Assembly: GCA_023398855.1 (NCBI GenBank)
Contig: JAEWRS010000430.1
Location: 1 to 7,008 of the forward strand
Length of the DNA stretch: 7,008 bases
Reading direction: 5' to 3'
Origin: Bacillota bacterium
GTDB lineage: Bacteria; Bacillota; Clostridia; Lachnospirales; Lachnospiraceae
In this document: positions 1 through 5,929 of the stretch, piece by piece
How positions within the stretch are numbered: the first letter of the stretch is position 1
How the letters are laid out: each line of letters begins with the position of its first letter
Position numbers and translations under genes: made by a program
Notes under the pieces: generated by a model
Seen by the model: only the letters and a program-made list of their open reading frames with translations
The model's database searches: none
What the model was told of the DNA's origin: nothing

Positions 1-1257
1 GCGCAAGTCATTGAGAGCCTGAACCGGCAAAAATACATTTCCTTTTATATTAATATCAAGGCATTCGAAATAAAAAGGCGTATTTCCCGTCTTATCCAGC
101 TGCTTTCTCACCTTTTCCTCTGCAGCAGGCTGATTCTGGGCTGTTTGTACCACCTCCCCGGAAACGGCGGCATGATGGCCGCAGGCATTTAACAGCAAGG
201 AAGCACTCTTTCCTTCTTCAAAGACAGCAGTTCCCAGGACAGACTCTCTCACCTGTTTTTCCACATAATTCTTATCAAGATCATCCATCAGCTGCTGGTT
301 GCCTTCTCGAAAAGCAGGCTTTTCCTTCCAGACTACCATATCCCGCCCGTTTTGCCGCTTATAGTAGCCTTCGGTCTGGCCGCCTCTGTCAAACAAATCC
401 AGAAGATTCTTCTTATCCTGCGCTTCCACCTGATAGCCTTCTCTGCCCTGGGTCAAATAAAGGTCCGCGTATTTACGGTAAATGCTCACCACTCCGGCCG
501 TATATCTGGGACTTTTCATTCTTCCTTCAATTTTCAAGGAATAGACTCCTGCTTCTATCATGTCCGGAATGATGTCCAGAGTGTTTAAATCCTTAAGACT
601 GAGGCTGTAGCGGTCATTGGTTCCTCCAAGAGCCTGTCCTTCATGTTTCACCTCATAGGGCAGACGGCAGGTCTGGGCACATCTCCCTCTGTTCCCGCTT
701 CGTCCTCCAATGAGACTGCTGAACAGGCACTGACCAGAATAGCAATAGCACAACGCACCGTGTACAAAGCTTTCAATCTCCACATCAACCTGATTCCGGA
801 TATTCTTTATTTCCTTTAGGGATAACTCCCTGGCAGTGACCACCCGTTCCGCACCTAAGTCCTTTAAGAGCCTGGCCCCATAAGCGCCGGTAATGGTCAT
901 CTGTGTGCTGGCATGAATCGGAAGTCCTGGAAAATGTTCCCGGATAAAGGCAAAGGTTCCCATATCCTGTACAATAACCGCATCCAGTCCCTGCCTGTAA
1001 TATGGAACAAGATAATCATAAAGCTCCTGAATCTCCTGCTCTTTCATCAGCGTATTAACGGTTAAGTACAGCTTCCGCCCATGAAGATGAACATAATCAA
1101 TGGCTTCCAGCAGCTTGTCCTCTTCAGGATTTTCTGCAAATGCCCTGGCTCCAAACCGGCTTCCGCCCATATAGACCGCATCGGCACCTGCCGCTACCGC
1201 TGCCTTCATACTTTCAAATGATCCTGCCGGAGCAAGAACCTCAACTGCTTTTCTCAC
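1..1257 (-). CDS. U32 family protein (RlhA/TrhP-like RNA hydroxylation factor), C-terminus cut off by window edge
   Basis: The frame is open for 419 codons from a GTG at 1257 to the left edge, so the C-terminus is missing. The start is set by an AGGAGG five bases upstream and by the usual family opening (VRKAVEVLAPAGS). The nearby ATG two bases upstream is followed at once by a stop. Residues 162-180 fit the U32 signature, E-x-F-x2-G-A-L-C-x4-G-x-C-x-x-S. Cysteines 170, 172, 177, 193 and 197 lie in the block that in characterised members binds an iron-sulfur cluster. The family was first annotated as collagenase-like peptidase. E. coli RlhA and TrhP instead need prephenate to hydroxylate 23S rRNA C2501 or tRNA U34. 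The protein continues well past the U32 core into a region (about 330-419) of the kind called DUF3656 in RlhA, so an RlhA-like role is my best guess; a true protease is not excluded. It lies 122 bases downstream of zapA. Confidence 0.9.
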   Translation of the reverse strand, partial: MRKAVEVLAPAGSFESMKAAVAAGADAVYMGGSRFGARAFAENPEEDKLLEAIDYVHLHGRKLYLTVNTLMKEQEIQELYDYLVPYYRQGLDAVIVQDMGTFAFIREHFPGLPIHASTQMTITGAYGARLLKDLGAERVVTARELSLKEIKNIRNQVDVEIESFVHGALCYCYSGQCLFSSLIGGRSGNRGRCAQTCRLPYEVKHEGQALGGTNDRYSLSLKDLNTLDIIPDMIEAGVYSLKIEGRMKSPRYTAGVVSIYRKYADLYLTQGREGYQVEAQDKKNLLDLFDRGGQTEGYYKRQNGRDMVVWKEKPAFREGNQQLMDDLDKNYVEKQVRESVLGTAVFEEGKSASLLLNACGHHAAVSGEVVQTAQNQPAAEEKVRKQLDKTGNTPFYFECLDINIKGNVFLPVQALNDLR

Positions 1258-1280
1258 ATATTCCTCCTGATTCTTCTATG

Positions 1281-1301
1281 TTGTCCCTGATTATTGGACA
1301 A
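1281..1301. repeat. Short inverted repeat in the leader of the U32 gene
   Basis: TTGTCC and GGACAA are perfect 6-base inverted arms separated by 9 bases, located 24-44 bases upstream of the U32 GTG start. A possible -10 element (TATGAT on the minus strand, 1303-1308) lies just upstream, but without a convincing -35. The repeat could be a weak leader hairpin or an operator; at this length chance is also possible. Confidence 0.3.
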
Positions 1302-1333
1302 AATCATACCCATGGGGTGTTACCTATATTGAT

Positions 1334-1374
1334 GAAAAAGAGGATGTCACGGTCCTGCCGCCCAACATCCCCTC
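1334..1374 (-). terminator. Probable Rho-independent terminator after zapA
   Basis: Read on the minus strand just past the zapA stop, GGATGT pairs with ACATCC, and the stem can be lengthened outward by G-U, G-C and A-U pairs. Inside the loop CGG can pair with CCG. The 3' arm runs directly into TCTTTTTC. The stem is imperfect, so termination may be partial and allow some read-through into the U32 gene. Confidence 0.45.
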
Positions 1375-1379
1375 CTGAG

Positions 1380-1748
1380 TTAGTCCTTTTTATGGGAATC
1401 CGCAGATTTTCTGGCTTCCGCCAGTTCCATCCTTGCCGATTCAAGCTTCATCTGGGTGGCCACAAGCTCATGCTTTAAGCTGTAGGTCTCCTTTTCCATC
1501 TCCGTCTTTTGCTGCTCCAGCCTGGCGATCTGCTCTCTGGCTTTAAAGTAATCATCTGCCATATTCAGCTGAATCATAATATTCTGGTATTCTGCGCTTT
1601 GCTTTGTAAACCCTGCCTGATGCTTTAAAGTCATGAGCATCTCATTGATGTAGCTGGCCAGGCGCTGGATATAGCCTTCCTCTTCGCTTCCACCCAATGT
1701 ATAAATCTTGCCATCTATCAAAACTTCTGTACTGCGTTTGGAATCCAT
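1380..1748 (-). CDS. zapA: Cell division protein ZapA
   Basis: This 122-residue protein matches the clostridial ZapA type. ZapA binds FtsZ in the cytoplasm and bundles or cross-links its filaments, supporting Z-ring assembly at mid-cell. Residues about 6-45 form the ZapA head: a strand pair around STEVLIDGKIYTLGG, followed by a helix with the typical EEGYIQRLASYINEMLM run. From about residue 70 to 115 the sequence is charged and heptad-like (AREQIARLEQQKTEMEKETYSLKHEL and onward), as expected for the dimerising coiled coil, and the C-terminus is very polar. The ATG at 1748 has GGGAGA seven bases upstream. It follows ruvB with a 66-base gap that may hold a weak extra promoter, and it is most simply the third gene of a ruvA-ruvB-zapA transcript ended by the hairpin at 1334-1374. 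Confidence 0.9.
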   Translation of the reverse strand: MDSKRSTEVLIDGKIYTLGGSEEEGYIQRLASYINEMLMTLKHQAGFTKQSAEYQNIMIQLNMADDYFKAREQIARLEQQKTEMEKETYSLKHELVATQMKLESARMELAEARKSADSHKKD

Positions 1749-1782
1749 ACTGTTCTCTCCCTGTTATGGTTTGCTCTTTTTT

Positions 1783-1811
1783 ACTATAACATATTTTACA
1801 CAGATAGGAAA
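1783..1811 (-). promoter_or_regulatory. Weak candidate promoter for zapA
   Basis: In the ruvB-zapA gap the minus strand carries TATAGT (1783-1788), 17 bases from TTTCCT (1806-1811). The -10 is good and the -35 poor (about 3 of 6), so this would at most add to read-through from the ruvA promoter. Confidence 0.22.
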
Positions 1812-1814
1812 GCC

Positions 1815-2813
1815 CTATGGACATACAGGGATACCAAGATGTTCATACGCCCGTTCTGTTGCAACGCGCCCTCTGGAGGTGCGGTTTATAAATCCGTTCA
1901 TCAGAAGATAAGGCTCATAAACATCTTCCAGGGTGCCGGCATCCTCTCCCAGGGAAGCAGCCAGGGTATCCAGCCCCACGGGACCGCCCGCAAACTTCTC
2001 AATCATTGTGGTCAGGATTGCCCGGTCATTATAATCCAGACCGAACTTATCCACATCCAGGATGTCAAGGGCAAAATCCGCCACTTCCTTGGTAATAATG
2101 CCATCGTATTTCACCTGGGCGAAATCCCTCACTCTTTTTAACAGCCGGTTGGCAAGCCTGGGCGTTCCTCTGGAACGTTTGGCAATTTCTGCAGCTCCCT
2201 CTTCCTCAATTTCCACCTGAAAGACTTTGGCAGAACGGCAGACAATGATCTTCAGTTCCTGAGGCGTGTAAAATTCCAGCTTCTGCACCACGCCGAATCT
2301 GTCTCTTAAAGGGGCAGTCAAAAGCCCTGCCCTGGTAGTTGCTCCCACCAAAGTGAATCTAGGAAGATCCAGCCTTATGGACCTGGCCGAGGAATCTTTT
2401 CCCAACATGATATCAATGGCAAAATCCTCCATGGCCGGATAAAGCACCTCCTCTACCTGGCGGTTTAAACGGTGGATCTCATCCACAAACAGCACATCAC
2501 CTTCCTGAAGATTGTTCAGTATGGCAGCCATCTCCCCTGGTTTTTCGATTGCAGGCCCTGATGTGACCTTCATATTGACTCCCATTTCATTGGCAATGAT
2601 CCCTGAAAGAGTGGTCTTTCCCAGGCCTGGAGGTCCATAAAACAAAACGTGGTCCAGAGATTCCCCTCTGGCCTTGGCAGCATCAATATACACCTTTAAA
2701 TTGGTTCGTATCTTTTCCTGCCCAATGTATTCAGCCAGACACATTGGCCTTAAGTTCGGCTCAATCCTTTTATCTTCTTCTGTAACTTCTGTGGTTATGA
2801 TTCTACGTTCCAT
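1815..2813 (-). CDS. ruvB: Holliday junction branch migration ATPase RuvB
   Basis: At 332 residues this is full length for RuvB, the hexameric AAA+ motor that, with RuvA, drives branch migration of Holliday junctions during recombinational repair. Visible in order: the N-terminal RuvB stretch ending in LRP (about 21-23); Walker [10 protein letters not shown] at 60-68 with Lys66; Walker B DEIH at 111-114; the beta-hairpin region that contacts RuvA (about 128-150); sensor 1 GATTR at 157-161; LRDRFG at 169-174 with the arginine-finger position; sensor 2 GTPR at 216-219; and a C-terminal winged helix (about 255-332) with the conserved [10 protein letters not shown]. No key residue is missing. It starts 20 bases after the ruvA stop. 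The bases before its ATG (GGGTAAAAACAAAG) hold no good Shine-Dalgarno match, so translation may be coupled to ruvA. No ruvC or other resolvase is in view. Confidence 0.98.
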   Translation of the reverse strand: MERRIITTEVTEEDKRIEPNLRPMCLAEYIGQEKIRTNLKVYIDAAKARGESLDHVLFYGPPGLGKTTLSGIIANEMGVNMKVTSGPAIEKPGEMAAILNNLQEGDVLFVDEIHRLNRQVEEVLYPAMEDFAIDIMLGKDSSARSIRLDLPRFTLVGATTRAGLLTAPLRDRFGVVQKLEFYTPQELKIIVCRSAKVFQVEIEEEGAAEIAKRSRGTPRLANRLLKRVRDFAQVKYDGIITKEVADFALDILDVDKFGLDYNDRAILTTMIEKFAGGPVGLDTLAASLGEDAGTLEDVYEPYLLMNGFINRTSRGRVATERAYEHLGIPVCP

Positions 2814-2833
2814 CTTTGTTTTTACCCGTTATT

Positions 2834-3442
2834 CTATATAAATGCCAAATGCTTTAATGATGCCTTAAGCACATCTTCCACTGTCATGGTCTCCGTCACT
2901 TCCACCTGACGGACCGCCCGGCCTGCCTCTGCCGCAGAATATCCCAAGGCTGCCAGCGCTTCCATGGCCTCCCCGGACACTCCTCCGGACAAAACAGCCA
3001 CGTTTCCAGGCTCCGCAAATCCTGGAGGGAGAACTTCAGTGATATCAATTTTATCCTTTAAATCCAGAATGATCCTCTGGGCCGTCTTGGCTCCGATTCC
3101 AGGCGCTCTGGAAATGGCTTTTGCATCCCCGGAAAGAATGGCCATCCTTAAATCATCGGGAGCTATTGCGGAAAGAACTCCTAAAGCTCCCTTTGGTCCT
3201 ATCCCGTTTACACTGATAAGCTGCTTAAACATCTGCAAATCCTGACGGTTTAAAAAACCGTAGAGGCACATGGCATCCTCTCTCACCTGAAAATATGTAT
3301 ACAGCTTAGCCTCCGTACCGATTCCAGGCAGCCTTTCCAGCACTGATAAGGGAACATGTATTTCAAATCCCATATTCCCGCTTTCTATTACAACGGTATC
3401 TTCAAATTTTTCAACTAACGGCCCTTTTATAAAAGAAATCAC
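2834..3442 (-). CDS. ruvA: Holliday junction DNA-binding protein RuvA
   Basis: This 202-residue protein is the RuvA subunit, which binds the four-way junction as a tetramer and loads RuvB rings on opposite arms. It has the three-domain layout: an OB-fold (about 1-62) opening ISFIKGPLVE; a helix-hairpin-helix domain with two hairpins, VNGIGPKGA (79-87) and APGIGAKTA (113-121); and, after a linker at about 135-155, the mobile domain III that touches RuvB (about 156-202). Glu55 and Asp56 match the acidic pin that separates strands at the crossover. Translation starts at a GTG (1st codon at 3442-3440), chosen because the alignment begins there and AGGAG lies about nine bases upstream. It is the first gene of the ruvA-ruvB-zapA run and has a good SigA-type promoter with a possible LexA site just upstream; ruvAB belongs to the SOS regulon in B. 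subtilis. Confidence 0.98.
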   Translation of the reverse strand: MISFIKGPLVEKFEDTVVIESGNMGFEIHVPLSVLERLPGIGTEAKLYTYFQVREDAMCLYGFLNRQDLQMFKQLISVNGIGPKGALGVLSAIAPDDLRMAILSGDAKAISRAPGIGAKTAQRIILDLKDKIDITEVLPPGFAEPGNVAVLSGGVSGEAMEALAALGYSAAEAGRAVRQVEVTETMTVEDVLKASLKHLAFI

Positions 3443-3494
3443 GACCTCTGTCTCCTTTTAACTGTAATCCAGGAAAATCTTACTTACGGAATTT

Positions 3495-3523
3495 ATCATA
3501 GCATACTGCCTGTTGTTATGCAA
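3495..3523 (-). promoter_or_regulatory. SigA-type promoter of ruvA
   Basis: On the minus strand TTGCAT (3518-3523) is followed after exactly 17 bases by TATGAT (3495-3500). Transcription would begin near 3488, giving a leader of about 46 bases before the ruvA GTG. This is the only convincing promoter ahead of the ruvA-ruvB-zapA run. Confidence 0.7.
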
Positions 3524-3532
3524 GCAGATAGT

Positions 3533-3546
3533 CGAACAAATATTCT
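3533..3546. promoter_or_regulatory. Putative LexA (SOS) box between ruvA and the YprB-like gene
   Basis: CGAACAAATATTCT matches the Bacillus-type LexA consensus CGAACRNRYGTTYC at 12 of 14 positions by my count. The mismatches are A for G at position 10 and T for C at position 14. The site lies between the -35 elements of the two divergent promoters, centred near -50 of each. SOS control of ruvAB is known in B. subtilis, which favours the call, but a repressor site upstream of -35 rather than over the promoter is less usual and one half-site is imperfect. Confidence 0.45.
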
Positions 3547-3553
3547 GTTTCCG

Positions 3554-3582
3554 TTGACGGACCGGCCCTTTTCCGCTATAAT
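3554..3582 (+). promoter_or_regulatory. Strong SigA-type promoter of the YprB-like gene
   Basis: TTGACG (3554-3559), a 17-base spacer and a perfect TATAAT (3577-3582) give a near-consensus promoter, with transcription expected near 3589. The -35 sits inside a small inverted repeat, CCGT-TG-ACGG (3551-3560). The predicted start point argues against the GTG at 3588 as start codon. Confidence 0.8.
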
Positions 3583-3594
3583 ATTGAGTGTTAA

Positions 3595-3629
3595 GGAAAG
3601 AAATCCCATACGGGTATGCCTTTATTTCC
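3595..3629 (+). other. Predicted hairpin in the leader of the YprB-like gene
   Basis: Within the roughly 80-base leader, GGAAAGAAA (3595-3603) pairs with TTTATTTCC (3621-3629) with one mismatch. An inner CATA/TATG helix closes a CGGG loop, separated from the outer stem by a small internal loop. The hairpin begins only about six bases after the predicted start of transcription. It does not cover the ribosome site, so mRNA 5'-end protection is as likely as regulation. Not a recognised riboswitch class. Confidence 0.35.
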
Positions 3630-3668
3630 AAAGACAAAGACCGCAATAAGGAAAGGGCGGAATCATTC

Positions 3669-4763
3669 ATGATCACATTACAGAATACCATTGCATTTCA
3701 TGAAACATATCCCTTTGACCGGATCGGAAGAAAGGAAGATCTGCTGTTTTTTGATATAGAAACCACAGGCTTTTCCGGAGAATATTCTACCCTTTATCTC
3801 ATCGGATGCGTTTATTACCGGAACGGCTGCTGGAACCTGGTCCAATGGTTTGCAGATACCCTGGATTCGGAAAAAGAACTGTTAGTAACCTTTTTTAAAT
3901 TCTTAGAGGACTTTACTGTAATCATACATTTTAACGGAGACGGTTTCGATATCCCCTATCTGTTAAAACGCTGCCTTGCCCACGGCATGTCTTATGATTT
4001 TTCCGGCTTAAAAAGCCTGGATATTTATAAAAAAATACGTCCCTACCGGGGACTTCTGGGGCTTTCTTCCATGAAGCAAAAGGCCATTGAGGAATTCTTA
4101 AAAGTGGAACGGAAAGATCTTTATTCCGGCGGTCAGCTGATCGAAGTTTACAGGGACTATCTCATTACCCATGATAACTATTTATTTGATCTTTTAATAT
4201 TACATAATGAAGATGATCTGAAAGGAATGCCGCTGATTCTTCCTATATTAAATTATCCCGACTTTCTGGAGCATGACTTCTCCCTGGATCATCAGGAAGT
4301 GGTATGCCGGGAGGACATCTTTGGACGGGAGTTCCACTCCTTACGGCTTACCTGCAAAAATGGTTTTGACGTTCCCATTGGATTCTCAAAAACCAATTCC
4401 CTTGTATTTCTGGAAGCAGAAGGGGAATACTTAACCGTAACCGTTGACCTTTATGAGGGAGAATTAAAATATTTTTATCCTGATTACAAAAATTATTATT
4501 ATCTGATTTACGAAGACAAGGCCATTCATAAAAGCGTGGCAGAATATGTGGACAAGGAAGCCCGGACTAAGGCAACGGCAAAGACCTGCTACACCCGTAA
4601 GGACGGCTGCTACCTCCCTCAGTTTTCGCCCTTGTGGACCCCCTGTCTCCAGATGGATTTTAAGGATAAAATTACTTATGTTTCCTATGAGCCGGATTTC
4701 TTTGAAAATGAAGAGAAGCTTTGCGTTTATATCCGTCACCTGCTAGATACCATGCGCCGGTAA
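3669..4763 (+). CDS. YprB-like protein with N-terminal DEDD exonuclease (RNase H-like) domain
   Basis: This 364-residue protein starts with a 3'-5' exonuclease-like RNase H fold (about 20-195). Motif I is FFDIETTG with Asp29 and Glu31; motif II is FNGDGFDIP with Asp94; motif III is HNEDD with His179 and Asp183. His179 stands where DEDDy enzymes have tyrosine, a pattern I recall as normal for the YprB family, so metal-dependent 3'-5' nuclease activity is plausible. The substrate is unknown. Residues about 196-364 are rich in aromatic and acidic residues and I recognise no domain there. B. subtilis YprB, as I recall, carries TPR-like repeats, which I cannot see here. The ATG at 3669 is preferred over an in-frame GTG at 3588, because the GTG coincides with the predicted transcription start and GGCGGA lies seven bases before the ATG. 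The gene is transcribed divergently from ruvA from a shared control region. Confidence 0.82.
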   Translation: MITLQNTIAFHETYPFDRIGRKEDLLFFDIETTGFSGEYSTLYLIGCVYYRNGCWNLVQWFADTLDSEKELLVTFFKFLEDFTVIIHFNGDGFDIPYLLKRCLAHGMSYDFSGLKSLDIYKKIRPYRGLLGLSSMKQKAIEEFLKVERKDLYSGGQLIEVYRDYLITHDNYLFDLLILHNEDDLKGMPLILPILNYPDFLEHDFSLDHQEVVCREDIFGREFHSLRLTCKNGFDVPIGFSKTNSLVFLEAEGEYLTVTVDLYEGELKYFYPDYKNYYYLIYEDKAIHKSVAEYVDKEARTKATAKTCYTRKDGCYLPQFSPLWTPCLQMDFKDKITYVSYEPDFFENEEKLCVYIRHLLDTMRR

Positions 4764-4793
4764 CTTCATAAGTATTTTTTGCTGTTTCCGTAT

Positions 4794-4839
4794 TTACTTC
4801 GGGGAAGCCTGAACTCTTTTTTAAGTCTCCCCGAGGTAA
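4794..4839. terminator. Dyad between convergent genes, likely bidirectional terminator
   Basis: A 12-bp stem (TTACTTCGGGGA at 4794-4805 with TCCCCGAGGTAA at 4828-4839, one G-U pair) encloses a 22-base loop that can itself fold further. It lies in the 80-base gap between the ends of the YprB-like gene and the convergent DUF5662-like gene. A T6 run follows on the plus strand only after a gap of several bases, and the minus strand lacks a good T-run. The role is inferred mainly from stem strength and position. A separate weak ACTT/AAGT stem with T6 follows the YprB stop directly (4763-4780). Confidence 0.55.
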
Positions 4840-4843
4840 CAAT

Positions 4844-5404
4844 TCATTTTTTCTCTTCCGGATAATCTCCTTTTTTCAACAAATACCTGATGTAAACAAA
4901 TGTCTTTTTTTCTCCCTGGTTTTTCAGCATGAAGAGAAGCCTTTCCAACAAGTTTCTCGTTTCCGGCGCAATGACCATATAGTTTTTTGCGTGCACATAA
5001 TATTCCCACGGTGAAGCATTGGTATAATCCCTTCCCTTGTAGGTTTTTGACGCGGCGATCCGGTCCATCATCATCTCAACGACATAGTTCAACGGCATCT
5101 TATGGCCTACCAGCCCCACCGACATGTCCGTGGTAAAATCAATCCAGTATTCATAATGATGCTTATTGCGGCCCTTGTGATGGAGCCAGGCTCTTGAATA
5201 GCCCTTGTCCTCTCTTTCCGCGGCGTTGGGACTTCTGGTTCCCTGATAATAAAGAACACCGGGTATGAACTCTTCCAGACTGTATTTTGATAAATCATGA
5301 AGCAATCCCTGTTTTATCAGTCCCACCCGAAAACAGTATTTCATGACTCTGGCCTTGTGTATATTAATGGTGCAAAAATGCCCCCAGAAATTTATAAACT
5401 TCAT
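4844..5404 (-). CDS. DUF5662-like family protein, function unknown
   Basis: This 186-residue protein has no signal peptide and no clear membrane segment, so it is probably cytoplasmic. I recognise it as the DUF5662 type, with several histidine and acidic positions that look like metal ligands: His16 (NIHKARV), His36-Asp37 (LLHDLSKYSLEEF), His75-His76 (WLHHKGRN), His82-His83 (KHHYEYW) and Asp114 (MMMDRIAASK). The order His, His-Asp, His, Asp recalls HD-domain metal-dependent phosphohydrolases, but I infer this from spacing only and no activity is known to me. The aromatic-rich middle and the SPWEYYVHAKN segment (131-141) look like further conserved family blocks. The start ATG at 5404 has AAGGGGAAAG just upstream. 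A possible extended -10 promoter lies about 40 bases upstream. It stands alone, convergent with the YprB-like gene and divergent from the cold shock gene. Confidence 0.72.
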   Translation of the reverse strand: MKFINFWGHFCTINIHKARVMKYCFRVGLIKQGLLHDLSKYSLEEFIPGVLYYQGTRSPNAAEREDKGYSRAWLHHKGRNKHHYEYWIDFTTDMSVGLVGHKMPLNYVVEMMMDRIAASKTYKGRDYTNASPWEYYVHAKNYMVIAPETRNLLERLLFMLKNQGEKKTFVYIRYLLKKGDYPEEKK

Positions 5405-5443
5405 TTCTTTCCCCTTCTCATCCTGTTAAAAAAATCTCTTCCC

Positions 5444-5452
5444 ATTTTACCA
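5444..5452 (-). promoter_or_regulatory. Candidate extended -10 promoter of the DUF5662-like gene
   Basis: The minus strand reads TGGTAAAAT, an extended -10 (TG-n-TAAAAT), about 40 bases upstream of the start codon. No -35 match is present at 16-18 bases. The surrounding 5405-5529 stretch is AT-rich and shows no gene or other structure. Confidence 0.33.
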
Positions 5453-5529
5453 CAAATTTCTCTTGTTTTACTACTGATTTTAACTTAAATTTGCCATAGA
5501 GATTTCTTTCTTTTTAAAGCGGAAAATGT

Positions 5530-5558
5530 TTGACACCTTTCCCTTTTTATGCTATTCT
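5530..5558 (+). promoter_or_regulatory. SigA-type promoter of the cold shock gene
   Basis: A perfect TTGACA (5530-5535), a 17-base spacer and TATTCT (5553-5558) are in place, with transcription expected near 5565. This leaves a leader of about 56 bases before the ATG at 5621. Confidence 0.8.
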
Positions 5559-5565
5559 TAGGGAG

Positions 5566-5598
5566 GTTACAGATATCCTGTAATAGTACAATTTTTTT
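5566..5598 (+). other. Structured leader of the cold shock mRNA (hairpin plus T-run)
   Basis: TTACAG (5567-5572) and CTGTAA (5578-5583) are perfect arms with a five-base loop, extendable by one G-U pair. Seven bases after the stem comes a run of seven T (5592-5598), then the ribosome site GGAGG. Cold shock mRNAs of other bacteria often use leader structure for temperature control; here the hairpin may do that or simply protect the 5' end. The distance between stem and T-run is long for a standard terminator. Confidence 0.4.
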
Positions 5599-5620
5599 AT
5601 TCATTTTGGAGGTATCATTA

Positions 5621-5818
5621 ATGAAAGGTACAGTTAAGTGGTTTAATAACCAAAAGGGTTACGGATTTATTTCCGACGAACAGGGTAACGATGTATTTGT
5701 TCACTACTCAGGCCTTAGTATGGACGGCTTCAAGTCCTTAGAAGAGGGCGCTGCTGTAGAGTTCGATGTGGTAGACGGAGCTAAAGGACCACAGGCTACA
5801 AACGTTATCAAAATATAA
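5621..5818 (+). CDS. Cold shock protein (CspA/CspB family)
   Basis: This 65-residue protein is a single cold shock domain, a five-stranded OB-fold that binds single-stranded RNA and DNA and acts as an RNA chaperone in the cytoplasm. RNP1 is KGYGFI at 12-17. RNP2 is VFVHY at 25-29, with tyrosine where phenylalanine is more common. The MKGTVKWFN opening and the PQATNV ending are classic. The ATG at 5621 is chosen over an upstream in-frame ATG at 5549. GGAGG lies eight bases before it, the family begins there, and 5549 lies upstream of the predicted transcription start. It is a one-gene unit with its own consensus promoter, structured leader and strong terminator. Whether it is cold-induced or constitutive cannot be told from sequence, and several paralogues are usual, so I give no gene letter. 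Confidence 0.97.
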   Translation: MKGTVKWFNNQKGYGFISDEQGNDVFVHYSGLSMDGFKSLEEGAAVEFDVVDGAKGPQATNVIKI

Positions 5819-5844
5819 TCATTGACTCATCAGTGTACCTTTTT

Positions 5845-5867
5845 CAATATAGGAAGAAGTTATATTG
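5845..5867 (+). repeat. AT-rich hairpin in the 3' untranslated region of the cold shock gene
   Basis: CAATATA (5845-5851) and TATATTG (5861-5867) form a perfect 7-bp stem with a purine-rich nine-base loop containing GGAAGAAG. It lies between the stop codon and the main terminator, so the mRNA would carry two 3' hairpins. Only TTT follows it, so it is not a convincing terminator itself. Confidence 0.4.
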
Positions 5868-5885
5868 TTTCACATGATTACGATT

Positions 5886-5913
5886 AGAGCCATCCGGTTG
5901 GATGGCTCTTTTT
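5886..5913 (+). terminator. Strong Rho-independent terminator of the cold shock gene
   Basis: AGAGCCATCC and GGATGGCTCT form a perfect 10-bp stem around a GGTT loop, followed by TTTTT. It lies 67 bases past the stop codon and 16 bases before the end of the convergent hslO. On the minus strand the stem is followed by AATCG rather than a T-run, so it would be much weaker for hslO. Confidence 0.93.
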
Positions 5914-5929
5914 GACACTGTCAGTTTTC

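Noticed and set aside
352..588. Plus-strand open frame of 78 codons
   Set aside because: It lies antisense inside the conserved U32 frame, has no ribosome site and its translation looks like no protein family.
2964..3245. Plus-strand open frame of 93 codons
   Set aside because: It is antisense to ruvA and mirrors the conserved helix-hairpin-helix coding bias; no independent support.
3588..3668. Extended start of the YprB-like protein at the GTG at 3588
   Set aside because: The GTG coincides with the predicted transcription start from the near-consensus promoter, has no ribosome site, and the extra 27 residues look non-conserved; the ATG at 3669 fits better.
3458..3691. Minus-strand open frame of 77 codons between ruvA and the YprB-like gene
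   Set aside because: It runs across both divergent promoters and the YprB-like start, with no ribosome site and no family resemblance.
5549..5620. Extended start of the cold shock protein at the ATG at 5549
   Set aside because: The ATG lies upstream of the predicted transcription start, within the spacer and -10 of the promoter, and the family begins at MKGTVKWFN.
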